A DNA stretch of 64,000 bases from Peromyscus leucopus (GCF_004664715.2 NC_051082.1:11293998-11357997); one strand, 5' to 3'; positions 10,926 through 22,955 are shown, counted from the stretch's first letter. Numbers and translations: made by a program. Notes: generated by a model not told the origin, from the sequence alone.

Positions 10926-11671
10926 CACATTCAAGGAACAAACCGTGTTATGGAGGAACAGAGCTCACAAGACTCTTGATTACTTGGAGTTCCCACACAG
11001 CTTCATTCATGGGCCGTGTTCTGACAGTTGTCCCCTGGGTTGGGAAAGTTGCCAGAGACATTTCTGCCGTGGTCCACCTTTAGCTTTGCATCGCTCACTC
11101 ACTTCTGGCCTTGTGTGCTAGGACAGGGATATTCCAAATTGAATAGGCAATGAGAGCCTAGTCCTGTGTACCCAGGGGATAGGAGCAGAGGACAATGGAG
11201 AGTCGCTTTCCTATTCTTAGCTTGTGGTGGCCTGCTGTCCTCCTGTTGGACAAGAGGCTTCTCTAACTCACTGATCTGTCTGCTCAGCTTCTGTGAGGTT
11301 CCTGGTTGACCAGATGACCATGGTGTTCTTGGTTGGTTTCTACTAACCATTCACCAGTATTGGGGTTCTGCCATGTTCTTTGGACTTCTATGTGGGCTTT
11401 TCACTCAGTGGCCTTTGCATCCCCTGTGCTCAGGAAGGGTGAAGTGGCTGAGAATGTGCCTTGGCAAGACTAGTTGTGAGCCTGACCTTGTACATTCCTA
11501 GAGTTTGTGTATGACTGTGTTTACCAAAATAAACCCGATAAAGGGCAGGATGTTGAACTTTCTATTGTCTTTCTGTATTTTGGGGAAGTACTCCTCTCAG
11601 TCCAAGGCCTGGCTGGGCTGATTTCTTGTGTTGAAAGCAGCTAGTAAGTAGGGACCCCAAGGACATCCCTG
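10926..11671. other. Unannotated non-coding sequence
   Basis: No recognisable repeat or gene. One 83-codon minus frame (11099-11350) has no family signature. Confidence 0.5.
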
Positions 11672-12030
11672 CAGGCAGGGACACATGTGTCAAGTTGGCA
11701 TTAAGTAGCCAGCACAGCTACTGAAAGGAAGAAACCTCAATTGTGGCCGTGGGGCATTTTCTTGATTGGTAGTCGATGTAACCGAACCCAGCCCACTTTG
11801 GGCAGCACCATCCCTAGGCAGATGGGCCTGTGCTGGCTCAGAAAGCTAGCTTACTTGTGAGCCTGAGAGAAAGCTGTTACACAGGGTTCCTCTGTGGTGT
11901 CTGCTTCAAGTTCCAACCTTGAGTTCCTGCCTTGGCTTTCCTTCATGTCACCTGTAAGCCCAGCAAACTCTTTCCTTCCCTAAGTTGCTTGGTATTTATC
12001 ACTTTCTCTTCCAGGCTCAGATGACTTAAC
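11672..12030. repeat. Rodent dispersed repeat, family not named
   Basis: The sequence 'tgtcaagttggcattaa...ccagcac' through 'gaaacctcaattg', 'gggcattttcttgattggtag', 'agcaccatccctaggc', 'gttcctgccttggctttccttca' and 'aagttgcttggta' matches in order a repeat common in rodent introns. I recognise the series of words but cannot assign its Repbase name. The fragment is diverged and non-coding. Confidence 0.65.
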
Positions 12031-14540
12031 AGTGGAGAGAAGAAGGATACAGAAAATTTTCAGCTTCTGCCCCAGATAGATGAGCCTGCCTTTTCTCCCC
12101 CGTACCTAGCAAAGCTCCAGCTTAAGTCTCTTCCTTCAAGAAGACGGTGACCCTCCCACCTCCTGGCTGCATGAGGGCTGGAGCATCTGTCATGAGGCTC
12201 TTGACCCAGCCTCCTCCCAGCTTCCCAGATACCCAACTCGGGTCTCAGCCCACGCCATCTGTTGGTGAGACCATAAATCAGAGGCGGCTGCAGCCCAGGG
12301 TCAGGTCTGGTCAGCTTGCTGATGGCATTAGAGGAACGGGTGGAAAATGGGGTGTTTATATTAGTTTTGGCTCCGAGACTTCAAGGAAGAATTCTGGCGT
12401 TCAAAGGCCTGATAGACTCGGCACCAACACATCCTGGGTCAGCAATTATGGCTTAAAGATCCTTCAGCAGGGCCGGGGGTGGAACCTCCCTGGGACTGTG
12501 TGGGCCACCTGAGCAGCCCTGCCTTCATCGTGTTGGGGGAGGGTAGGCTGAGCTGCCTCTGGACATGTGGATGTAACTCGTTACCCGCTCCCTTGTAGGC
12601 ACCTCCCATGGTGCCAAGGTCCCAACTGTACAGCCCTGGCAGCCCTGCCCCTTGAGGAATGCATCTGCCTCTCTTAACAATGACTTACACGGTGGCTCAG
12701 CAGTAGCAAATGCAAAATGCTTCTCAGGGCAGGTGGCTGGTGCTGGGGTCTGATAATGGTGGTTGAGTCCCGGCAAGGGGGCACAACACCCAAGCTAGAA
12801 CCCAGGTCTGAGAAGATTTCCACACCCCCACCCGGGTGTTCTAGAGCGAAGACGGTTCTCGGAGTGGGACTACATTGAATGGAATGGCCAGGCTGGTTAA
12901 GTCCTTGGTGACAGCTCTATGCCACTGAGGCAAGGAAGGGGGCAAGGCTTGTGGCGGCTGTGAAATCTGGTGACATAGGAATGCAAGTCGGGAGACTTTC
13001 TGGAGGAGGTAGCCTCCGAGCTGACTGATAGTCACTCACCAGACCTTGCTGAGGTAAAAGCTAGAATCGGGAGGAAGCGTTCAAATATGGGAAGCCTCTT
13101 CAGTGAGCAAAGGGAAAAGGCCACAGAAACCACGGACGAGGGCCTGTGGCTACCCTCTAGTAAAGTAGCTTTCCGCTACATGCCTTACAAGGGTCGCTCT
13201 TCTCCTTGAGTGTCATTAGAAATGTCCTGAGGGGGCGATGCTGAGCCCTGATCCGTGGCCCTGTAAACTGTCCACCTCAGTTCTCTCCCTTCAACGCTAC
13301 CCCATAGCCTGTTGTAAAGCGGATGAAAAGATGGGTCTTCTGCACACAAAGGACATTCCCAAGGGCAGACACTGCAGATGGCTATGTCAGACCTTCCATC
13401 CGGCACCCCGAGCTGGACACATGTAGACACGCAGAGATGTCCTTGATACAAAGGACAAACTCAGACTGGAGAGACACAAGGGCCAGGGAGCAAACTGAGG
13501 TGTACCTAGGATGCGTATCCAAGTGAGATGTGAATGTAGAGAAAGGACGGAGCTGGGGTCCAATGTATCCACTAGATGCCTTGATGCCCCAAGTAGACAT
13601 CCTGGGGACAGCAGAGTAGTAGCCTGGCTTTCCATCTCTCTGCCTGGATCCAGGCCAGATGGTCCCTAAGTCATCCCACGTGTTGACCTCACCTACTTCC
13701 CCCAGCAGAGGCCCCTCCCCAAGGTCACGCCTCCCCAGCTCCCCTTGAAGTCACACCTTCCCTAGCAGGATTTTCCTTTATTGCAAACCCCCCCACACTC
13801 TGATTGTACTCAGAACCAAGTCCTTTGATGGTTTTTATTGTCCCTAAATTCACACCAGGCTCCAATAACTTCAGAGCAGGTAGAGAATGTGGAGTGGGGG
13901 GGGGGCGGGAATTGAGAAGAGAGCAGCCGGGATCAAGGCAGGAGCCTGCAACTTCTAAATCTAAGGGACCTGACTTGATTCTAAAGGTTTCCAGGTGTGT
14001 TTGGGGAAATGGGGGGGGCAGGGGAGGGATCCTTCAATCTCTGGCTCAGGACATCCGGGCTAAGTGGATCAAGGCGGCTCCTACTTCCAAGAGCTCTCCA
14101 GCCCACCTGCTTCAGTTGCATGGAAATGGTTGGTCCACAGAGCTCAGTACGTTTGTCTGGGTCCATCCAAGTGGCTTCTAAGATGGCCATTGATAAGGCT
14201 TTGTTGGTTCCGTACACATCAACCCATCCTGAGACCAGTTGGGCCAACTTATGGGCTCAGAATCTGCCTCTCCAAGACCTTAACCTGTGAGTCCATTCCC
14301 TCCACTCCTGTTTCGTGTCCCTGCTCTCTTGCTCCCTAGGTATGGCTCACAGTTATGAATGGCTACCAGAGAGGACACCTCCCTGAGCACCAGGGCTTTG
14401 CCCTGCTGGGGGCTTTCATGGGTCTCCCCAGAACTCCTGTGATGTCCGTCCTCCCTTGTGTGATCAATGAGAAGATGGAGCTTTTGGGACATCATCCAAG
14501 GACATGGAGTCTTCATCTATTGTCTCTTAGAAAAGCCACA
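12031..14540. other. Unique-looking non-coding sequence, 2.5 kb
   Basis: No SINE or LINE was recognised. Open frames of 121 codons (12147-12512) and 125 codons (13804-14181) occur, but both are overlapped by frames on the other strand and lack recognisable motifs. G-rich runs lie near 13896-13907 (G9) and 14011-14018. Confidence 0.5.
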
Positions 14541-14728
14541 GAGGGGTTGGAGAGATGCTCAGTGGTTAAGAGCACCTGCTGCTCTTGCAGAGGAACTGGA
14601 CTCGGTTCCCAGCACCCAAGACACATAGCTTACAGTCACCTGTAACTCCAGTTCCTGGGGGATCCGATGCTGCCTCCTTGCCTCTGTGAGCACTACGTGT
14701 GTGTATGTACACACACACACCCCTACCT
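14541..14728 (+). repeat. B2/B3-type SINE
   Basis: tRNA-derived SINE head 'ggttggagagatgctcagtggttaagagcacctgctgctcttgcagagg', internal 'ggttcccagcaccca', then 'cctgtaactccagttcc' and a terminal CA stretch. B2 family elements are Pol III-transcribed and mobilised by L1. Sequence drift is moderate. Confidence 0.9.
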
Positions 14729-14879
14729 AAATACTAAGCTAGAGAACAACATGCCCCTCCCTCTCTCCAAGAAGTTGACCATCTATGAACCAGGCTCTTG
14801 GCTGACTGAAACTTATGATCTAATCTTAGATTTCCAAAATTAAATTTGTGTACAAACCAATCTATATTGGTATTTTTTG

Positions 14880-15166
14880 TCGTGTATGTGTTCCCATCTG
14901 TGAGTCCACATATGTGCACATGCGTGAAGGCCAGAGTTCACCATTGGACATCCATCCTTCCTTAGAGACAATCTCTCACTGGGTCCTGGGGCACCCATCC
15001 CTCTAGCCAGGCTGTCTGGCCAGTGAGCTCCAGGGATGCTTCCTCCCCACCACGGGGATCACACATGCACACCACCACGCCTGGCATCCTGTGTGGGTGC
15101 TGGGATAGAACTTGAGTTCTCATGCTTGTGTGGCACCCCCTTGACCACCCGAGCTATCTCAGCTCT
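14880..15166 (-). repeat. B3-related composite SINE, reverse orientation
   Basis: The right end 'accacccgagctatctcagctc' is the reverse complement of a 'gctgagatagctc...' tRNA-like head. The left part has 'gagacaatctctcactggg', a 'ggccagtgagctccagggatgc' word and a 'ccaccacgcctggc' 7SL-like end. This composite type is common in rodents. Its exact subfamily (B3, B4 or ID_B1 type) is uncertain. Confidence 0.75.
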
Positions 15167-15849
15167 TTAGTGTTTTCTTTTTTAATGTGACATAAGACGG
15201 GCCACCTGAGGGGCTGCTGGGACTGAGTCTAATGGTTCCAGGAGCTGAGTGTGGTGTTTAATCATCTCGCATCTCTTTGGTGCAGGATTGGGTGAGGTGG
15301 ACCCCTGTGGCTCCAAGCATAAAATGCTTCTGGATTGCTCCTGTGGTCAGCAAGCCTTCATGTTAAGGCTTAAGCACTTTGAGGTAGAAGTCAACAGTGT
15401 GAGCTCCAAGGGTACTTCCACCTTGGATACTCCCCACCACTGGGATTACAAATGCACACCCAGGCATGGGGCAAGAAGTTGCAGGTGATCTTGAACGGGC
15501 TGGGAGGGTTAGAGACACAGGGTTCCAGAATGACACCAGCTTGTGCTGGATCCACTCCGAGCCTTCAGTGACATACACAGGAGCATACGTTGTGAGCCAA
15601 TGCCTCTCCCAAGCTATGGGACTCTGACCACACAGCCAGGTTGACGTGTTGGACACTTGGAAGGAATCAGTCCAGGGTGTCCGGCCTGCAGCTGATGAGC
15701 ACGCTTCCCCTGGCCAGAATGTCCCTCATGCCTGCTGAAGCTGTAGCTCCTCAGATGAAGCAATAATAGATCACTGTGTGGAGTGTGGAGACATTATAGA
15801 AAAGCTGGGTGGGGAGGGGGAGCTTAGAGCTGCACCAGACTGGAGAAGC
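15167..15849. other. Mostly unique non-coding sequence
   Basis: Only a short reverse-orientation SINE scrap is visible ('ccaccactgggattacaaatgcacacccaggcatgg', about 15439-15473). The rest is unrecognised. Confidence 0.5.
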
Positions 15850-16111
15850 AGCTAGTGTTCTATGTGCACACGTGAGTGCACATGGAGTCCAGAGGAAGAT
15901 GTTGGGTGCCCTGTCCTGTCACTCCCCCACTTTATTCCCTGGAGACAGTCTCACAGAGCCTGTCCCCAGTGACCCTCTTGTCTCCAACCCCTACAATAGG
16001 TGACGGGCACACACAGCCGTGCAAAGCTTTGCACACAAGTGCTGTGGATTTGAACCCGGGTCCTCATGCTTGCACAAGTGCGCTCACCCACTGAACCATC
16101 TCCCAAGCCCC
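15850..16111 (-). repeat. B3-related composite SINE, reverse orientation
   Basis: It ends with 'cactgaaccatctcccaagcccc', the reverse of a 'ggggcttgggagatggttcagtg' head, preceded by 'tttgaacccgggtcctcatgcttgcacaag'. The left side carries 'ggagacagtctcacag'. The orientation and family superclass are clear, the subfamily is not. Confidence 0.82.
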
Positions 16112-16554
16112 TGACCGAAGCTTTACCGTTCTTTGATTAACACCTTACCAACCACCTCTGCCCTCTGGTAGTCACCAGTCCATCTGACCTTCGTCACAAG
16201 ACCCTTTCTTAAAATTATGACCTCCTCTCCCACCTCTGCCCCTTTCCTAATTTTTTTTTGTCCCTATCAACTACCACAAAATTTTACCTGGCCTTTGCAA
16301 AGGCTAGCTGGGTTTTGTGTTCATGACTAAATCTCTGGTAGATTACCTGTGCCCCAGTGAATGGCCACATACCTAAGCACCTATAGGCAGCCCTGACTGG
16401 ATCCATGAGGTTATTAATAACTGTAAAAGGTCATGAAGTTGGATGGAAGTGGAATTGGACACACTGGTAGGAGGGAGGCAATGGTGGACAGAATACATTT
16501 TATACAAAGAATCTTAAGACTGAAAGAGGTCAGGTCTCCATTGTTACAATTTTT
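16112..16554. other. Unannotated non-coding sequence
   Basis: A T9 run lies near 16251-16259. No gene or repeat was recognised. Confidence 0.5.
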
Positions 16555-16759
<205 letters not shown>

Positions 16760-16774
16760 CTATGAGTCTCTTGG

Positions 16775-17165
16775 CTATTGTTATAACAAGATATCTGAGT
16801 CTAGGCACTTTATAAAGAAGAAGTTACTTTGCGTTATTTTTTAATCTACCAGGAGACAAAGTTCCAAGTCAGGTGGCCCCATCTGTTCAGCTTCTGCCGA
16901 GGGCCCTCTCAACCATCCCGGTATACAAGATTGCGTCATGGCAGAAGCCTGAGGGTGGGCGAGAGGAAGAGGTCACATGGCCGACAGGAAGCCAGAGGGA
17001 TTCAAGGTCAGATGAACACTTGTTAGAGCCATCCACTCTCCCAGACTGTAGCCCCAAGTTGAGCAAGGGCATGCCCACAATGACCCAACTGCCTTCCACC
17101 TAGACCCCCTCCTCTTCAGGGTCCCCATCACGTCTTCACATCACCACATGAGGGCCAAGCTTCAG
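16775..17165. repeat. Possible old mammalian dispersed repeat
   Basis: Word order 'ggctattgttataacaagatatctgagtctaggca', 'tataaagaag', 'catggcagaag', 'ggtcacatggc' and 'cacatgagggcc' resembles an old repeat family shared widely among mammals. Divergence is high and I cannot name the family. Confidence 0.35.
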
Positions 17166-17694
17166 CCCATGTTACCACTGTGAACTGAATTGTCTGAGTA
17201 GTTCTGATCTCAGCTGGGCTCACGAATGCACCCCTGAGCAGCAGTCATGGTGGTGGTGGGAGGGGTGTACACATGTGGGAATCAGTTTGTATCTAAGATG
17301 TTCTGGTCAGGATTGGGGGCTGGGGGAACTATGTGACCTGTCATTCTCCGGGAGGCTAGCTTGGGTTCCTTCCCAAGCTGACATCACATTTTCCATGCTC
17401 AAGGACTACCAAGGTACCCTAGTAAACCAAGGTCCCCCAGTAAGCCACAGAATCCAAGTAAGACCTTATCTTTTAGGGATAAGACATCACCCTCATGGCT
17501 GCTGTAAGTGTGGGGTGCTGGTGTCCCACAGACCTGCTGCTGTCCAGGTAGTTCCTGCTACAGGGGTCCTCTCCACTCAATGATGAGTCCATCTCTCCTT
17601 GCTCCAATGTGGACCATCCTTCAAAGCCCATCTCAGTGTCAAGGCCCCCTGCCCAGGGTCTGCAGAGGACTGTGTGGCAGATAGAGATGACACA
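17166..17694. other. Unannotated non-coding sequence
   Basis: No recognisable gene or repeat. A 102-codon open frame (17275-17583) has no family signature. Confidence 0.5.
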
Positions 17695-18045
17695 AGTGTG
17701 TCTCTGTCCTGTTGCTGTGACCAAATGCCTGACAAAATCAACTTGAAGGGCGGCGTATTTGGCTCACAGTTTGAGGGGAGTCAGTCCATCATGGCAGAGG
17801 CGGCAGTGGGCACAGGAGATGGAAATGACTGGTCACTTTGCTTCCGCAGTCAGGAAGCAGAGAACAGAGATGTGGAGCCAGGCTCTGAAACCCAGAGTTT
17901 CCCCCCACCTCCCATAGTGACCCACATCCTCCAGCTTGATTCCACTGCCTACAGGCTCCACAGCATTCTGAATTAGCACCATTGGCTGGAGTCCCATGAG
18001 CCTACAGCGGATGTTTCATCCTCAAACCACAGTACCACCGCACAA
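17695..18045. repeat. Rodent dispersed repeat, family not named
   Basis: 'ctgttgctgtgaccaaatgcctgacaaaatcaacttgaagg', 'ggctcacagtttgagggg', 'agtccatcatggc' and 'agtcaggaagcagagaac' follow the order of a very common rodent repeat that I recognise but cannot name. The 125-codon open frame through it (17599-17976) is incidental. Confidence 0.7.
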
Positions 18046-18090
18046 AAATACCTCCTTTAAGAAAACATTATTTTTAAAAAAAAAAAGAAA

Positions 18091-18231
18091 AGAAAACATT
18101 ATTTAGCTTTTCATAAAACTTATTACTTTCTTGATGTAACATTGATGCTCTCATTTTAACTAATAAAAATTTGTTGGAATGTTTTAATAAAGTCATTTGT
18201 GTTCCCTAAAAAAAAAAAAGAAAACATTATT
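18091..18231 (+). pseudogene. Small retrocopy of an mRNA or ncRNA 3' end
   Basis: A 115-bp AT-rich insert (18104-18218) ends in AATAAA (18187-18192), about 17 further bases, and an A-run of about 12. It is bracketed by the perfect 13-bp direct repeat AGAAAACATTATT at 18091-18103 and 18219-18231. A poly(A) signal at the right distance, an A-tail and a target-site duplication together are the hallmark of L1-mediated retroposition of a polyadenylated transcript. The source gene is not recognised. A third copy of the same 13-mer at 18060-18072, followed by another A-run, hints at an earlier duplication or insertion at the same spot. Confidence 0.6.
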
Positions 18232-18405
18232 ACATTTATTTCTGTGTGTGCATGCACACACAAATACCTCAGCATACCTGTGGAAGTCGCAAGACAGCTT
18301 ACAGGAGTCTTCTCTCCTCTTACCTTGTGGGTCCTGGGAATCAAACCCGGGTCCTCAGGCTTGGCAGCAAGCTCCCATTACCTGCTGAGCTTTCTTGCCA
18401 GCCCA
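18232..18405 (-). repeat. B3-type SINE, reverse orientation
   Basis: It ends in 'cctgctgagctttcttgccagccca', the reverse of a 'gctggcaagaaagctcagcagg' head, preceded by 'gtgggtcctgggaatcaaacccgggtcctcaggcttggcagcaagc'. A TG/CA stretch forms its tail at the left. Confidence 0.87.
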
Positions 18406-19444
18406 CATGTCATTCATTGTATTTTGCAAAGAGCAATTTGGTATAAAAACACATGCTTAGGGGCTCCTTGGACCGACCCACCGGGCCGACCTTCTCCCCT
18501 GGAGAACTGATGGAGTTAGCCTCTAAACTGTGTCCTGAAGACTAAGGATTCTAGCAGGCAGTGAGTCTGACAGACACTTCCCTCCCCCACAGGAGACACC
18601 GTGGTCTTGGCAGGCTGGGAAATTTTGCACCACACAGGGTTGGTTTGAGCAGTGTACGTAGGCGAGAGTTGATCTTAGCTCCCACCCCACTCCTGGGCTG
18701 TGGCTCTCACCTTGGTTGTCCGTAATCGGTTGGAAATGGCGGCCTCCTAACTAAACTTCCCTTCTCGGGCAGCTGAGCCCCTCTCTATCTCTTTGAAGAT
18801 TACAGGGTTTTACCGTGCCTTTAAAGTGAATTTTCCCCCTGCGTTTTATTATAATTAATGACCAGAAAACTCTTCTCTTTCCCTCCCTTTATCTCTTAAA
18901 TATGTTTCTTTCCTCTTTAAAACTGCAGTATTTCTTTTAAAGCAGGATATAGATGTGCCTGTCCTGAGCAGGGCAGGCCTTGATTCATCTGTCAACTTGA
19001 TTATGCAAAGCCCGCGGTTGGCTGGCATCTGAGGCAGATTTCAAAGCCCCGATTCACGTGAGCTTCCAGGCTGACAACTCAGAGAGAGCAAAAGTCTACA
19101 GGCGCCCAATCATCTGGCTTGGGCAGGGTCCCTCCACGGTCCTAAATGACTCAGGGGACTATGGTGTGTGCATGTGCGTGCTCTAACAACTGAGAAAACA
19201 CATCTGCAATTGCTCAGGACCAGAAGCGCAAATTCATCATGAGAACATGTAAAGATGTAGGCCGAGACTTTTCTTTTTCTTTTTCAACAATAAGCCTTGG
19301 GTGGCCTTTGCTCCTTGCTCCAAAATTTTACCATTGTGCCCCCACTGAACAAGACAATGTTCGGGTGACTGAAGCCTGAAGCCCAGGGCACAAATGCTAA
19401 GCAATGCTTAAAATATGAATGCCCGTGTGTGCACAGGAAGTATT
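18406..19444. other. Unannotated non-coding sequence
   Basis: No gene and no confidently recognisable repeat. Around 18975-19240 a stretch such as 'ctgtcaacttgattatgcaaag' recalls the start of a rodent dispersed repeat, but too little is preserved. Confidence 0.45.
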
Positions 19445-19822
19445 AAGAACATGGCGTCTCCTCTGGATACAGAAGATGGTTGTTTGGCTCAAATTGTTTG
19501 AGGGGCACCCAGGCAGGGGGATCAGGATCTGTCCCTAGTGCATGGGCAGGCTTCTGGGAATCCGGTGCCTGTGGTGTGACACCTTGCACAGCCTTGGTGC
19601 AGTGGGAAGGGGCTTGGACCTGCCTAGGCTCAGTGTGCTGGGCTCTGCTGACTCCCCATGGGGAGACCTTGATTTGGGGGAATGTGGGAATGCAGGGTGG
19701 CTTGGGAGAGAGGGCTGAGGGGTGGGAGGAGGAGGGGGGAATCTGTGGGTGGTATGTGGAGTGTGTAGAAAATTTCTTAATAAAGAAAAAGGGAAAAAAA
19801 AGGAAAAGAACATGGCATCTCC
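19445..19822 (+). mobile_element. 5'-truncated LINE-1 (3' UTR only) with target-site duplication
   Basis: The insert (19462-19805) is the last 340 bp of a rodent L1 3' UTR: 'ctgtccctagtgcatgggcaggcttctgggaa', 'gcacagccttggtgca', 'gactccccatgggga', a G-rich run, then 'aatttcttaataaagaaaaa' and an A-rich tail. The flanking direct repeats are 17 bp, AAGAACATGGCGTCTCC (19445-19461) and AAGAACATGGCATCTCC (19806-19822), with one mismatch, so the insertion is moderately young. The 129-codon and 124-codon frames on the two strands across it are not genes. Confidence 0.92.
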
Positions 19823-21667
19823 CGATGCTCATGAGAATGAGGGACCAATGCTGACCTATACCACTTTAAGATGGGTAGTAGTGGCTCTGACCTCCACCTA
19901 TCAATGCCGGTCACATTACCCAGGTATGACAAGCAAAGTCGTCTCCCAGCTTTCCCAAATGTTCTCAGGGTCTGCTTCATGAAGAGAGGCCCGTAGAGTG
20001 ATGCTGAGAACTTAGGATCACACAGCTCCTTGATCAGGCTTTTACTCATCAGCTTGAGTCGCTTCCCCAGGGGACCAATCTCAGGGGTTTGGGGGTAAGG
20101 CGCAGATCCCTGTACACTTCATTCTGCCCAGGGGCCTCTGCTGGGTTTTTGTCATTTTCTAGAGGCTGTTTTCTGCGAGAGCTCATAATTAGATGCTCTG
20201 ATGGAGTGGGATTGAAAGCTGTCACGGGCTGCTCCACTCTAAGGAGACATTTGGGGTGCATGGCATATATGTTGTACAAGTAGACCCTTGTGGGTCTTTG
20301 GTGCTGGGGGGAGAGATCGGTCTTGGTTTGGTCCCTGTGTGGTAGGAACGAAAGGGTCCTTGATGCTCACCACACAGCAGCAGACCTGCCTCAGTTACAG
20401 ACCCCCACCTCTGAGTCACATGGCTGCATTTGATAGGAACACATAGGCGAGCTGGGGGCCCAGAGGTTCCAGCCTGGGGCTGTTCAGTCACTCCACACTA
20501 AGTTCCTATGCCTAGAACTGGGCTGTGTTGGGACAGGAGAGCTGAGCATAGCCATGCAACACAAGTATTGGTGTGTAAAGCCCATTTAATTGGCTGAGAA
20601 TTGAGGCCACATGCCGCCTGCCTCTGAAATCACACTGCCTGGTTTTTGAATCGGACCTCGCTAGAGCATACAGTTGTACCCAACCCTCATAACTTCGAAC
20701 AGAAATGAGCTGAGTCTTGTATCACGGGCAGGGGGACATGGGAAGAAAAGACAGCTCACTCAGCTGTCTCTAACACCCTACCTGTGTCCTAGGCATGCTC
20801 ATTGACCTAGAGTCCAGTTCTAAGGGCTCAGAAAGAGTCCTTGGGCAGCAGGGTTTCTCCCACTGGGCTACGTCATTCTACCCTGAGTGAAATCAACCCC
20901 AGACACACTTAGAATGGATATGTATATGCTGTGTGGCTGCTAGACAGTGTAAATAACCTGGGTGCCCATTAAGAGGGGATGACACTGAAGATAACCTAAA
21001 TGCCCATGAAGAGGGTACTTCAGCATTCTACCAATAGACATAATGATTGGGGCAGATCAGTGTGTGCGATCATGGGATAATTGTGTAGACTGTGTAAAAG
21101 TTGTTTGAAATCTTGAGGTGTGTTTTTATGTATTGCAAAACACAGGGAGACACCTAGAGCAAGCCATGTCAGACCATGCCTGAGCCACATCCTCTTCTGG
21201 AAAGTTCCCCAGTTAACGGAGGAAAAGGAGAAAGCCCTAAGCCTTGGTTATCTTCTAGTTGGAGTTTTAAAAGAATAAAGAAGACACTAGAAACCCCAGG
21301 GAGAGAGAAATCTGAAGTCTCAGCTTTAGGTCTCAGGATGATTCTTGAACCTTCTACCAACAACAAAACTCAAGAGACTGCCTGGTCTGGAAGCCAGAAG
21401 CTGTCAGTGTCTTCCTGAGAATAAAAATGAAGGCTTGATGGATGTCTGCATCTCCTTCAGAGTGCCACGTGACTGTGAGTTCTCTCCTGTGTCACCAAGA
21501 AAGCTCCCACGCCAGCCCCGAGGGTCATGTGGCAGCATCTGCCTTCCTGAGCTCTGTTCCTGACATGAGTAAATAATGATTTTTAAATCAGAAGCAGGCT
21601 GTACCCCTCATGCCCAGAGAGTTCTCACCAGCCCCTTCTGCACAGGCTTGCTAAACAAGCTTCCTAT
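19823..21667. other. Unique non-coding sequence with a possible regulatory block
   Basis: No repeats recognised. About 20050-20285 contains AT/GC-mixed sequence with a homeodomain-type ATAATTAGATG word (20186-20196). It looks more like constrained non-coding DNA than like decayed repeats, but conservation cannot be judged here. A short internal repetition occurs near 20960-21015 ('taacctgggtgcccattaagagg' and 'taacctaaatgcccatgaagagg'). Confidence 0.45.
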
Positions 21668-21845
21668 ATAAGTGTGTGTGTCTGCATATGAGTGCAGTGT
21701 CCATGGAGGCCAGAAGAGGGCATCATATAACCTGAGGCTGGAGTTACAGGTGGTTGTAAGCTGCTCAGTATAAGTGCTGGGAACCAAATCGGGTCCCTCT
21801 ACCAGAGCATTGCTGTCTTAATTGCTGAGCAACCCCTTCAGCCCC
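21668..21845 (-). repeat. B3-type SINE, reverse orientation
   Basis: TG tail at the left, then 'ggaggccagaagagggcat', 'ctggagttacaggtggttgtaagctgc', 'gctgggaaccaaatcgggtccctct', ending with 'attgctgagcaaccccttcagcccc', the reversed tRNA-like head. Confidence 0.92.
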
Positions 21846-22404
21846 AAGGACAATGTCGGGAGGCAGGTAAGTGGCTGGACATAGGAGGCCCCATAGCCTG
21901 AACCTCTTCCCACACTACTCCCACCCACTCACTTGCATTTCTAAATGCCCTGCCCATTACAAACCAGAGCAAGTCTACCTTTGACAATGAGGGCTGCTTT
22001 TAAAGACCTATACACTGAAAAACAGAAGGTCTTCCAACGCCAACCCTTGAAGGTATGCCTCTAGGAATGTGCATAAAGCCTAAACCTCAATTTCCCCTTC
22101 TTAAGAGTGGAAGTGTTAGTGCCTGAGGGTTGCCCTGAGGGTGAGTGAGGTAGGTGAATGTTTTAAACACGGAACAGTGCCTGGCCCACCAACCTCACAC
22201 AACCCAAATCCCACTTAATCCACACCCAGGTCTTAGGTAGGGAGAATCTGAGTCCTTTTCTCCCCAAGAAAGGAAGCCAGCCAGCTGCCCTCTGTGTCAG
22301 CCCAGCAGCCTGACTCTATCTAGTCTGTGCCCAGACACCCAGTTTCACCTTGGATTACTTGATTTGAGGGTGATTTGAGATTTGATGATTGCATTCTTGG
22401 AAGA
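21846..22404. other. Unannotated non-coding sequence
   Basis: Nothing recognised. Confidence 0.5.
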
Positions 22405-22460
22405 AAAGCCACAGCAACAGTATTCACCCACCAAAGCCACAGCAACAGTATTCACCCACC
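22405..22460. repeat. Perfect 28-bp tandem duplication
   Basis: Two identical 28-bp units, 22405-22432 and 22433-22460, each beginning AAAGCCACAGCAACAGTATT. The absence of any mismatch indicates a recent event or assembly duplication. Confidence 0.95.
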
Positions 22461-22601
22461 TTAATGCTAGCCATTGAACTACCCTGCTATTAACACATAA
22501 CCTAGCCCAGGACTTCTAAAACTCAATTTATCCAGTACCCCTTTGGCCCAAGAAATTTTTACAGGGTTCCTGGGCAGGCACTATTATGCAGTGGGTACAC
22601 A

Positions 22602-22955
22602 GGGCCTGAGAAGATGGCTCCAGGGGGTATAAAGGGCTTGCCATGCAAATGTGAGGACTTGAGTTTGGATGCTCGGCACCCACTCAAGCCAGATGTAGCT
22701 GCACAATGCCCATCATCCCCTGGGGAAGCCAAGAAGGAGAAGATCCCTTCAAACTTCCTGGCCAGTCAGTCTTGTGGGATCGATGTGCTCTGGGTTCAGT
22801 GAGAGACCCTCAAAAAACAAGGTGGACCGTAACTGAGGAAAATGCCTAACATCAACCTCTGACCTCTATAGGTATGTGGATACACACCCACATACATGGA
22901 CCCCACACACACACACACATACACGCACATACATGTGCACACACACAGACACAGG
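22602..22955 (+). repeat. Composite tRNA/7SL-type SINE with CA tail
   Basis: Head 'gggcctgagaagatggctcc...gcttgccatgcaaatgtgaggacttgagttt', middle 'cagtcttgtgggatcgatgtgctctgggttcagtgagagaccctc', then 'aaggtggaccgtaactgaggaaaatgccta' and 'aacctctgacctctatagg', with a long CA-rich tail (22880-22955). The same architecture is seen at 23333-23660, 26329 and 44733. Subfamily uncertain. Confidence 0.75.
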
